Below are positions 41,363 through 49,191 of a stretch of 53,915 nucleotides of DNA, piece by piece (position 1 is the first letter of the stretch; each line of letters opens with the position of its first letter). Position numbers and translations under genes: made by a program. The stretch covers positions 1 to 53,915 of the forward strand of contig JADFNR010000004.1 of assembly GCA_022563275.1 (NCBI GenBank). The letters are read 5' to 3'. The DNA is from Chloroflexota bacterium (lineage in GTDB: Bacteria > Chloroflexota > Dehalococcoidia > UBA3495). Below the pieces are notes generated by a model. It did not search any database and had not been told where the DNA came from. It saw only the letters and a list, made by a program, of their open reading frames with translations.

Positions 41363-43108
41363 ATGTCCATTAAGGTCCTCCCGCCAGACCTGGCCGCCAA
41401 GATCGCCGCCGGCGAGGTGGTGGAACGCCCTGCGTCGGTGGTCAAAGAACTGGTCGAAAATTCCATCGACGCCGGCTCCAGCCGGATCACAGTGGAGATC
41501 AAGGCCGGTGGCGTGGAACAGGTCAAGGTTATCGACGACGGCCACGGCATCCCCGCCGAAGAAGTGTCCATCGCTTTCCAGCGTCACGCCACCAGTAAGA
41601 TCGACAGCCAAGAGCAACTCGACGCCATCGCCACCCTGGGTTTTCGGGGCGAGGCCCTGCCCAGCATTGCCGCCGTCTCCCGCACCGTTATAACCACACG
41701 GCAGCCCTTGGACACGGGCGGCTTCCGCCTGGAATTGCTCTGGGGAGAACCGGTGTCGTCGGGAAGTCAGGGTTGCCCGCCGGGGACTTCCGTGGAAGTA
41801 TCGGACCTGTTCGGCAACCTGCCGGCCCGGCGCAAGTTCCTCCGCTCGTCATCAGCGGAAACCTCCCGCGTCCAGGAACTGGTCAGCCGCTACGCATTGG
41901 TCTTTCCGGGAATACGCTTTCAGTTGATGGTGGATGGCCGCGTCTCATTCACCAGTCCCGGCAACGGCCTCCCCAGGGAAGCCTTGCTGGCGGTCTACGG
42001 GCCCCAGGCCGCCACCGCCATGCTGGAGGTCCATGGGGAGGACCCGGAGACCGGCTACCAGGTGGACGGTTTCGCCGGCGCGCCCAGCCTGACCCGCGCC
42101 AACCGCACCTACATGACCTTCTTCGTCAACCGCCGCTGGGTCCAGAGCCGGATGCTGTCCTTCGCCGTTGAAGAGGCCTACCTGGGCCTCCTTCAGGTGA
42201 AACGCTATCCGCTGACGGCCCTGAACATCAGCATCCCCTATGAAGACGTGGACGTTAATGCTCACCCGTCCAAACGCGAGGTGCGTTTCAAGGAGGAGAG
42301 CCGGGTATTCTCCACGGTGCAGCGGGCCGTCCGCGCCGTCTTGGTCGCCGATTCGCCGGTCCCATCCATGAATACCGCAGCGGGGGCGGCGCCCCCGGAT
42401 GCGGACTATCCGGCGGCCCTGGCGCCGTCGTTCTTCCCCAGAAGCGCCTTCGGCGGCGTCCGTAGCGGCGGTGGCTTGCCCGATTATCAGGGTGGGTTTG
42501 CCGGGGCTCCGGCGGATGCGGCCGCGCCCCGCCAGCCGGCGCCGCCATTGAAGGTGGTGGGCCAGCTTAAGCTCACTTACATCGTTGCTGAGGGACCCGC
42601 CGGGATGTTCTTGGTTGACCAACACGCCGCCCACGAGCGGGTGTTGTTTGACCGCATCCGCCAGAAAACCTCGGAGCAAGAACCTCAGTCCCAGCCCCTA
42701 TTGGAGCCGATGGCGGTGGAACTGACTCCGGCCCAGGGCGACACTTTGAAGTCCAACCGGGAAGCGCTGGAGAGTTACGGGTTCCAGTTCGAGCCCTTCG
42801 GCGACGGCAGCTACCTGCTGCGGGCCGTCCCCGCCATCTTCGGTGACGGCGACCCGGCCAAGTCGCTATTGGACGTGCTGGATATGACGGCCTTTGAGGG
42901 GTTGGTGCGGCAGAAAGAGGATGTGACGGCGGCGTCCATCGCTTGTCACGGGGCGATAAGGGCGGGGAAGTCCTTGACCCAGCCGGAGATGGTTGCGCTA
43001 TTGGAGCAACTGGAGGCTACGCCCAACCCCCATACCTGCCCCCACGGCCGGCCCACCATGGTCCATTTCAGCTCCCACCACATGGAGCGGGAGTTCGGCC
43101 GGCGCTAG
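41363..43108 (+). CDS. mutL: DNA mismatch repair protein MutL
   Basis: A 581-residue protein. The N-terminal GHKL ATPase has IAAGEVVERPASVVKELVENSIDAG, DDGHGIP and GFRGEALPSIAAV. A Pro/Ala/Gly linker spans about 335-395. The C-terminal domain has DQHAAHERVLFD, close to the endonuclease motif DQHA(x2)E(x4)E but ending in Asp, plus ACHGAIRAG and CPHGRPTM. It is therefore probably a nicking MutL, as in bacteria without MutH. The last codons are repeated downstream in a tandem duplication. Confidence 0.96.
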   Translation: MSIKVLPPDLAAKIAAGEVVERPASVVKELVENSIDAGSSRITVEIKAGGVEQVKVIDDGHGIPAEEVSIAFQRHATSKIDSQEQLDAIATLGFRGEALPSIAAVSRTVITTRQPLDTGGFRLELLWGEPVSSGSQGCPPGTSVEVSDLFGNLPARRKFLRSSSAETSRVQELVSRYALVFPGIRFQLMVDGRVSFTSPGNGLPREALLAVYGPQAATAMLEVHGEDPETGYQVDGFAGAPSLTRANRTYMTFFVNRRWVQSRMLSFAVEEAYLGLLQVKRYPLTALNISIPYEDVDVNAHPSKREVRFKEESRVFSTVQRAVRAVLVADSPVPSMNTAAGAAPPDADYPAALAPSFFPRSAFGGVRSGGGLPDYQGGFAGAPADAAAPRQPAPPLKVVGQLKLTYIVAEGPAGMFLVDQHAAHERVLFDRIRQKTSEQEPQSQPLLEPMAVELTPAQGDTLKSNREALESYGFQFEPFGDGSYLLRAVPAIFGDGDPAKSLLDVLDMTAFEGLVRQKEDVTAASIACHGAIRAGKSLTQPEMVALLEQLEATPNPHTCPHGRPTMVHFSSHHMEREFGRR

Positions 43109-43277
43109 GTGCAGGATAGGCGGGCTTTCGGCGCTGGGAATAATCCCTTTCCCCGTTCTGAGGCCTGCCTTAACAATGTCATTCTGAGGCGTCAGCCGTA
43201 GAATCTCGTTGCCGAAACGCCAAGGTTAACCGAGAACAATGAGACCCCTCGCTGCGCTCGGGGTGACAAGGGAGGGG
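43079..43277. repeat. Tandem duplication, unit 1 (mutL 3' end plus element copy B)
   Basis: This ~199-base unit starts inside the last mutL codons (CACATGGAGCGGGAG) and includes the intergenic stretch AGGCGGGCTTTCGGCGCTGG and the repeat element at 43177-43268. It is followed directly by a near-identical second unit. Confidence 0.85.
43177..43268. repeat. Intergenic repeat element, copy B
   Basis: TGTCATTCTGAG to GCTCGGGGTGACA, with the common internal AGAATCTCGTTGC and AATGAGACCCCTCGCTGCG. Terminal inverted repeats are well kept. Confidence 0.8.
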
Positions 43278-43490
43278 CACATGGAGCGGGAGTTCGGCCG
43301 GCGCTAGGTGCAGGATAGGCGGGCTTTCGGCGCTGGAATAATCTCTTTCCCCGTTCTGAGGCATGCCTAAAAACTGTCATTCTGAGGTCCCGACCAGTCG
43401 GGAAAGAATCTCGTTGCTAAAATGCCAACGTTATCCGAGAACAATGAGACCCCTAGCTACGGTCGTGGTTACAAAGAGAAGAGTGAAGGG
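43278..43490. repeat. Tandem duplication, unit 2 (copy of mutL end plus element copy C)
   Basis: Repeats CACATGGAGCGGGAGTTCGG and the next ~75 bases of unit 1 with a handful of differences, then carries element copy C. A third, truncated start (GGGAGCGGGAGTTCGGCCG, near 43488) follows it. The unit length is 199-206 bases. Confidence 0.85.
43375..43473. repeat. Intergenic repeat element, copy C
   Basis: TGTCATTCTGAGGTCCCGAC then CAGTCGGGAAAGAATCTCG, as in copy A; its right end is degraded (GGTCGTGGTTACA). Closest in its interior to the copy at 2381-2480. Confidence 0.75.
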
Positions 43491-43509
43491 AGCGGGAGTT
43501 CGGCCGTCG

Positions 43510-43725
43510 TTAGCCTTTGCGGCGTGGGTCGGAGGCCGGGTGGAAGATGGAGTCTTCGCTGGGGAAGTCCTGGGAAGCGGCCTTTTCTTGGTTGCCGCGG
43601 AAACGGCCAAGCATTCCCAACGGTCCACCGGCGATGGCCAGGGCGGCCGCGCCCAAGCCCATCTTGGCTAGAAAACTGCGGCGGGACTCGCCGGACTTCC
43701 GTTGGGGTTCATTCTCGTTGGCCAA
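43510..43725 (-). CDS. Small protein with twin-arginine signal
   Basis: A 71-residue protein. Residues ~15-40 are a Tat signal (SRRSFLAKMGLGAAALAIAGG) followed by a short mature part (RFRGNQEKAASQDFPSEDSIFHPASDPRRKG) with no Cys. The TTG start at 43725 has AGGAG six bases upstream. It lies directly after the duplication. I do not recognise the family. The mature part is too short to be an enzyme; it may be a Tat-delivered small subunit or a membrane-anchored partner. Confidence 0.65.
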   Translation of the reverse strand: MANENEPQRKSGESRRSFLAKMGLGAAALAIAGGPLGMLGRFRGNQEKAASQDFPSEDSIFHPASDPRRKG

Positions 43726-43834
43726 GGCATTCTCCTACCGGTGCGCCCTTCTTGGGCTCAGATAGCCGGGTCAGATAGATTGTACAAGACAGACCGGGAT
43801 TTGCAACACCGGGACCAGCGTGGATTAGCCGGTC

Positions 43835-45205
43835 TTACTGGCCGCTATTACTAGATGCATCTAGGCTGGACACCGCCGTGGTCGAGGCGGAGGCGTCGTC
43901 CACCACCATCCGGGCCACCCGGCGGCCCATGCGCACCGAGTAGTTGGTGCCCCGGTCTTCAGGGTAGATCTGGGTGGTGTTGGCCAGGTACAGGCCCCGC
44001 AGCGGCGTGCGGTGGTCCGGTATCCCGGCGGCGTAGTTGATACCCACGATGGGCTGGGCGCCGTCAACCCGGTGATGGTGGTATTCGATCACCCAGGAAC
44101 GTTGGAAGTCCGGGTTTATCTTCTGCAGATGGGGCACGAACAGGTCCATGAGTTCCTCGGCCGATTTTTGGTACAACTCACTGCCGCGGCTGGGGTAGTT
44201 GCTGATGTAGAGGATGTGCTTGCCTCCGTACAGCTCACGGTCGATCAGGTTGGTGTGTTCGATCAGGGCCACGAAGGGCATGCCGGGGTCCGCGATGTTG
44301 AGCCAATACTTGTTGGTGAACGGCCGGTCCATGACCAGCACCATCAGCACCGCCGACAGGTAATCGACGCCCACCAGCTTGTCCTGGTACTCCTTGGGCA
44401 GGGGCGGCGCCAGGCGTGTGAACACGTAGGACGGGGTGGTGGCGATGATGGCGTCGTATTCCCGCCGTTCGCTTTCGGCGCCCTCTAACTGCACGTCCAT
44501 CGCGGTGGCCGAGCCCTCTGATTCCACGATCTGGGTTACCGCGGCCGAGATATGGACCGCGCCGCCCTGTTGAACGACCCGCTCGGCCAGAACATCGATC
44601 ACCTCGCCGAAGCTGCCCATGGGGTAACCCAGGTGCTCCACCTGTCCGGCCCCTTTCCTGGACGCCACCCGCAAGGTTACTTTGTTCCAGATCCAGGTCA
44701 TGCCGATCTTGTCGTAGAACTCCCCGAATTTCCCCCGGAGCAGCGGCTCCCAGATAACCTGATAACCCTTTTGCCCCATGCGCCGGGACAGCCAGTCTTT
44801 GGCCGTTACGTTCTCGAACTTGCTGTAGGATTTGGTCTTCTGAAGGAGCAGGGTCCAGAGGCCAACCCTGATCCGGTCGAGAATTGGCAACGGCTTGAAT
44901 CGTAGGAGGTCCATGGGACTGGCGAAGTCCCAGATCTTGCCACCGTGGTAGAAGCCGACACTGGACTCCAGCCAAGCCAGTTTGTCGCCCAAGCCCAGTT
45001 CGTGGATCAGCTCGGTGATCTCGGTGTCGCTGACGAATAGGTGATGATATCCCCGCTCCAACCGGCCGCCGAAAACGTCGAAGGTGGACGCCTGGCCTCC
45101 CAGGAACGGAGCTTGTTCGAAGACCTCCGCGAAGTGCCCTTCCTTGGTCAGATGGTAGGCGGCAGCAAGTCCGGCCACGCCGCCTCCGATGATTCCCACT
45201 CGCAT
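43835..45205 (-). CDS. FAD-dependent amine oxidase/desaturase-like protein
   Basis: A 456-residue flavoprotein. The dinucleotide-binding motif is VGIIGGGVAGLAAAYHLTKEGH, followed by VFEQAPFLGGQASTF. The C-terminal FAD contact is GLYLANTTQIYPEDRGTNYSVRMGRRVA. It belongs to the protoporphyrinogen oxidase / phytoene desaturase / UDP-galactopyranose mutase superfamily; the exact reaction is unclear. The start overlaps the stop of the upstream flippase-like gene by one base (TGATG), so the two are probably made together. A role in lipid-carrier or polyisoprenoid chemistry is inferred from this neighbour. Confidence 0.82.
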   Translation of the reverse strand: MRVGIIGGGVAGLAAAYHLTKEGHFAEVFEQAPFLGGQASTFDVFGGRLERGYHHLFVSDTEITELIHELGLGDKLAWLESSVGFYHGGKIWDFASPMDLLRFKPLPILDRIRVGLWTLLLQKTKSYSKFENVTAKDWLSRRMGQKGYQVIWEPLLRGKFGEFYDKIGMTWIWNKVTLRVASRKGAGQVEHLGYPMGSFGEVIDVLAERVVQQGGAVHISAAVTQIVESEGSATAMDVQLEGAESERREYDAIIATTPSYVFTRLAPPLPKEYQDKLVGVDYLSAVLMVLVMDRPFTNKYWLNIADPGMPFVALIEHTNLIDRELYGGKHILYISNYPSRGSELYQKSAEELMDLFVPHLQKINPDFQRSWVIEYHHHRVDGAQPIVGINYAAGIPDHRTPLRGLYLANTTQIYPEDRGTNYSVRMGRRVARMVVDDASASTTAVSSLDASSNSGQ

Positions 45206-46296
45206 CAGTTGCCTTCCCCGGTCGTCTCACCGGCCAGTCCCGGGGCTGATTCCAGGCTGCCGGCCCGGCTGGCGGCGCTGATCTCTCGCAGCGACAGATT
45301 GTTCTTCCACAGCAGGGCCAGGCCGGCCAGGTTGACCGGCAGCCAGAGGGCGACCAGGTGGACGAACCCGGCGTAGGCGCCGGCCAGGGAGGCCCCAACG
45401 CCCAGGGCCATCAGCGTCTGCTGGGCAACGATCTCGAAGGGCCCGATGCCGCCGATGGCGCTGGGCACCGCCGTCGCCAGGTTGGAGGTGGCCGTCAGAA
45501 GCAGGACCACCAGCAGCAGGACACCCACCGAACCGAAATGCTCGTCGATGCCGAAGGAGTAAGCCAGCATGAAATACATGGAGCATTCCAACAACCACAC
45601 GGGTAGCGAGTACATGAAGAGGGCAAGGTGTTTGGAGGGGGAGTTCAACACGGCCAGGCCGGCCACGAATGTCCGGAATAGTTCCTTCACCTTCGGTCTG
45701 GGTCCGGCGGGTACTACGTTCAGCCAACCCTCCATCCGGTTGGCGAAAGATGGCGAACCGCCCAAGAGCGTAAAGACAGTTAAAAAAACGGCGAATGCGG
45801 TGATGGTCGCGGCCACAAAGATGACCCCGGTGGTGCGGGACACGTCGGCTGCTCCGTCAAATTCCCCCAACAGCAGCAGCCACGGCGCGGCCAGGGCGGC
45901 GAATGCCAGCAGTGTTATGCCGTCGTAGACGCGTTCCACGGCGATGGTCCCCAGGGCCGAACTCGCGTTCAGGTTCTCCCGGCGGGCCAGATAATATGAA
46001 CGGACCAGCTCGCCCAGGCGTAATGGCAATAAGTTGTTGGCCATGTAGCCGATGACCACCACCGGGTAGAGCCGGCCCACGGAAAAGACGCCCAGGGGAG
46101 CCAACAGGTATCTCCAGCGGACGGCCCGGAACAAAACGGCGACGAAGTAGACCGCGATGGAAGGCGCCAACAGGAAATAATTGGCGTCTCGAATCGCGTC
46201 TTTGAGCTCACCCAAGTCCACCTGGTACAACAGAAGGAGCAGCAAGACCACGCTGACCACGCCGCCCAGCCAGAACTGCCATTTATTCGAGAACAA
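45205..46296 (-). CDS. Lysylphosphatidylglycerol synthase-type/AglD-like flippase domain protein
   Basis: A 363-residue integral membrane protein with about eight transmembrane segments, starting WQFWLGGVVSVVLLLLLLYQV. The conserved region is FRAVRWRYLLAPLG and GYMANNLLPLRLGELVRSYYLAR (UPF0104/LPG_synthase_TM). Relatives include MprF flippase domains and archaeal AglD. It likely moves or modifies a lipid-linked substrate across the membrane. It lies between the Agl23-like gene and the FAD enzyme on the minus strand; the 192-base gap before it shows no gene. Confidence 0.85.
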   Translation of the reverse strand: MFSNKWQFWLGGVVSVVLLLLLLYQVDLGELKDAIRDANYFLLAPSIAVYFVAVLFRAVRWRYLLAPLGVFSVGRLYPVVVIGYMANNLLPLRLGELVRSYYLARRENLNASSALGTIAVERVYDGITLLAFAALAAPWLLLLGEFDGAADVSRTTGVIFVAATITAFAVFLTVFTLLGGSPSFANRMEGWLNVVPAGPRPKVKELFRTFVAGLAVLNSPSKHLALFMYSLPVWLLECSMYFMLAYSFGIDEHFGSVGVLLLVVLLLTATSNLATAVPSAIGGIGPFEIVAQQTLMALGVGASLAGAYAGFVHLVALWLPVNLAGLALLWKNNLSLREISAASRAGSLESAPGLAGETTGEGN

Positions 46297-46488
46297 CTAA
46301 CCGGTTCCTTATATTCTGGCCAATGTGACCATCATAGGTCTATCAGCCTTGTTCGTTCATCGGGCAGGCCCGTGGGGCCTGGATTCAGTATACCCGCGGC
46401 TTCAATGCTTGAATATCGGTCCAAGATAAGCCATCAGGCAAACAGGAGCCCGAATATGGGCCGCAAGTGGCAGGACAACGGCGGCCCG

Positions 46489-49191
46489 TCAACGGTCAAA
46501 TTGGTAGTAGTCGCCGGTGAACCAGTCTTGCTCAAGGTCCCTGAATATCCAATAACCCAGGGCGCTGCGCCAGGCCCCCCTGCTGGTGGCCACATCCTTG
46601 AAGAACCCCAGGTCTTTCTTTAACTCGTCCTTCCACTCTTCATCCTGGCGCGCCTCCGAGGGCCGGCGGTAGGTCTCCGGAAACCAGAGCAGGCTGTGGA
46701 GAGGTTCGCTCTTTTCGTACCCCTCCAATTCCGCGCCACTCCGGCCGGCGTGATCGGCCGTCAGCAGCAACGACGTTGGTTTGAACTCGTCATCCGCGGG
46801 GGGAGTCTCCAGGGAGTTGCAGCTGTCGTTCCAGCCGTCGTCATCCTCAACCTTGAAGCAGGTGAACCTGAGTAGCCCGGCTGACTCGGCGCCCCGAACG
46901 TACCACTGGAAGGGGTACCAGATGTCATAGTCCACTTCCACTGCCCGCCGTGGCGTGAGGTTTGGACCAGCCTCTTCCAGGCTTTGAGAAAAGACCCGGT
47001 CCTCCAGAGAAGCAAAGGTCTCCCTCAGGTCCGAGCCTCCCTGGGCGTAAACCAGGATCTCGCGGTTGGAATCATCGAAGGTGTAGGCGGCCCGGAGGCC
47101 ACTCCAGATACCGAACCCCAACAGTAGCGCCGCCATGCCGAGGGCTGCCACGGCCCCTCCCCCGGCGGTAGAGGTGATTCGGACCAGGTAGGCGGCGGCG
47201 GCCAGGACCACTGCGGAGCCGGCCAACACCGCCCAGTGTTGGCCGCTAATCCCTCCATCGTCACCGGCGTTCCCGGTGTAGGCGTAAAAGAAGAATAATC
47301 CGCCCAGGGCGGCCAATGGGGCCAGGAAGAAAGACGCCGCCGCCCCCCGCCGCAGGGCCGGTCCCCAGCGGACGGATTCCGCCAGTTCACCCAAGAATTT
47401 TGCCGCCAGAAAAATCAGCGGGAGGGTGATGTTCACCAGCAGCCAGGGCATCTTCTCGCTGGCCAAGGTGTACGCCAGGAAGGTCACGCCGGCCCAAAAA
47501 GTTAGGGCCAGGCCCAAGACATCGCCCCGTTTGATGAAATATACCGCACCGGCAATGCCGAAGACCGCGGGAAGCAACTCATAGACCGGAAGGCCCACGA
47601 AGTAGTAATACCACGGCTGGTTTCCCCGGGCCACGTCCTGCTGGGCGACCCAGTAACCCATGCCCTGCCACGACCCGCTGAAGACCCCAGCCATATGGGT
47701 GAAGAGGGTCGTGTAGAGGGCGGCCCAGATCAGGTAGAAGATTCCGGCGCAGACCAACCAGGCCCCGCCCAGCCAGCGCACCCCCAAGACCACCGATAGG
47801 ATGATCGTGGCGGACAGGATGCCTAGGGCGGCCACGTAGTTGACGGGCAGTCCGTTGGCTGCGTCGCCGATGGTCACCCCACTGGGCAGGATCCCGTCCA
47901 CCACCCCTTGGAGGTCCAGCACCGGGGTGAATAGGACGGCGTAGAGCGCGGTGATCACAGCCGGAACGAACAGCAGGAAGACCCCGCGCTGGACGGGATA
48001 CCGGTGGTAGACCAACGCCGACACCGCCGCGGCGCCCAGTAGAACGGCCAACGTCAGGTCCAGGACCGGCACGCCTCGGGCGTCTATCACATCCGCCAGC
48101 GGCCGGTAGAGCAACAGCGCCACTGCGGCGGTCATCGCCAGGGGGACTCCGGCAACGCAGGCGATCCGTCGCGCCGTAAGAGGCCCTCGCCGGAGCAACC
48201 AGGCCAATACCGCCAGTCCCACAAACACCACCGCGATATGCACGCCCACGGCAAGGTCCTGCACCGGCAGCAGCAACGTCCTGCCGGCCCATGCGGGAGC
48301 GCCAACCAGGCCGTCGGTGCCGTCCACGTTGGGCACGTTCCCGCCCGTCTGCGGGTCGAGGTTGACCAGAGTCAGGCCCAGAAAGTTCTGGAATAAGCCG
48401 GACAATGCCGACCACTGGGGCAGCGTAAGGGTGGTCAACAGCAGAAAGAACCCGGCGGGCCGGCCCACTTGGTAAAGCTTTACCCGCCCCAGCGCCCACG
48501 GCAGGAAATCCGCCAATGACAGCATGAATAAGATCAGTCCGAAAGCCGCCACCACCAGGTAGGCAGTTTCTTTGGTGGCGAACATCAGGGCCAAGACGGC
48601 TGAAGCAAGGTAAAGGTAGCGCCGGTGGCCCTCGTTTATGTACCGCCACATCAGCACCAACAGCGATGCCGCGAAGAACGCCATGATGATGTCGTTGCGC
48701 CCGAACCGGCTGAAATAGAGCAGTGTTGGCGATAGGGCCAGCATCACCGCCGCCAAGAACGCGCCCGTGCGGCCCAGGTAGTCACGGAAGAAGTAGGGCA
48801 CCGCCACCAACGCCGTTCCAAAGAGGGTGTATCCCAGCCGGGCGGTCACATCTGTGTCGCCGAAGATGCGGAACAACAAGGCGGTGAATTCGATCTGGAA
48901 CGGGCCGTGCATCCATGGAGAGTGGATGTAATCGGTGCCGAACACCCAGGGCCAGCCCAGAAAAGCGCCGCTGCTCTCCGCCAACCGCCAGGCGAAGTGC
49001 AGGTGGATGGCCTCGTCGTAGTGCACGGTGCGGCCGCCCAATTCCCAGAGCCGCATGACCAGGGCAACTGCGACCACGGCCAAGAAACCCGCTTCCAACC
49101 GGCCGAAGGTGCGGCCGGCCCAGAGCCGGTGAGCTAGTGTCCTAGGGGAAAAGGCCGTTTTCACTCGGACTGATGCCCTATCTCCGTTCAT
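46489..49191 (-). CDS. Agl23-like membrane glycosyltransferase (TIGR03663 family)
   Basis: A 900-residue membrane protein. The N-terminal GT-C signature is GGRTVHYDEAIHLHFAWRL (the acidic DE pair in the first loop). It has SPWMHGPFQIEFTALLFRIFG, PTLLYFSRFGRNDIIMAFF, and a dozen or more membrane segments. The C-terminal ~200 residues are soluble and probably extracytoplasmic. This is the TIGR03663/Agl23 architecture, thought to use lipid-linked sugars. The start overlaps the stop of the YYY gene (ATGA), so they are co-translated. Confidence 0.85.
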   Translation of the reverse strand: MNGDRASVRVKTAFSPRTLAHRLWAGRTFGRLEAGFLAVVAVALVMRLWELGGRTVHYDEAIHLHFAWRLAESSGAFLGWPWVFGTDYIHSPWMHGPFQIEFTALLFRIFGDTDVTARLGYTLFGTALVAVPYFFRDYLGRTGAFLAAVMLALSPTLLYFSRFGRNDIIMAFFAASLLVLMWRYINEGHRRYLYLASAVLALMFATKETAYLVVAAFGLILFMLSLADFLPWALGRVKLYQVGRPAGFFLLLTTLTLPQWSALSGLFQNFLGLTLVNLDPQTGGNVPNVDGTDGLVGAPAWAGRTLLLPVQDLAVGVHIAVVFVGLAVLAWLLRRGPLTARRIACVAGVPLAMTAAVALLLYRPLADVIDARGVPVLDLTLAVLLGAAAVSALVYHRYPVQRGVFLLFVPAVITALYAVLFTPVLDLQGVVDGILPSGVTIGDAANGLPVNYVAALGILSATIILSVVLGVRWLGGAWLVCAGIFYLIWAALYTTLFTHMAGVFSGSWQGMGYWVAQQDVARGNQPWYYYFVGLPVYELLPAVFGIAGAVYFIKRGDVLGLALTFWAGVTFLAYTLASEKMPWLLVNITLPLIFLAAKFLGELAESVRWGPALRRGAAASFFLAPLAALGGLFFFYAYTGNAGDDGGISGQHWAVLAGSAVVLAAAAYLVRITSTAGGGAVAALGMAALLLGFGIWSGLRAAYTFDDSNREILVYAQGGSDLRETFASLEDRVFSQSLEEAGPNLTPRRAVEVDYDIWYPFQWYVRGAESAGLLRFTCFKVEDDDGWNDSCNSLETPPADDEFKPTSLLLTADHAGRSGAELEGYEKSEPLHSLLWFPETYRRPSEARQDEEWKDELKKDLGFFKDVATSRGAWRSALGYWIFRDLEQDWFTGDYYQFDR

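Noticed and set aside
43181..43380. Short minus-strand peptides over the mutL duplication
   Set aside because: They are translations of the repeat element, have no start signal and no domain.
43079..43490. CRISPR array
   Set aside because: Only two full units of ~200 bases that include part of mutL; no short regular repeats and spacers and no cas genes.
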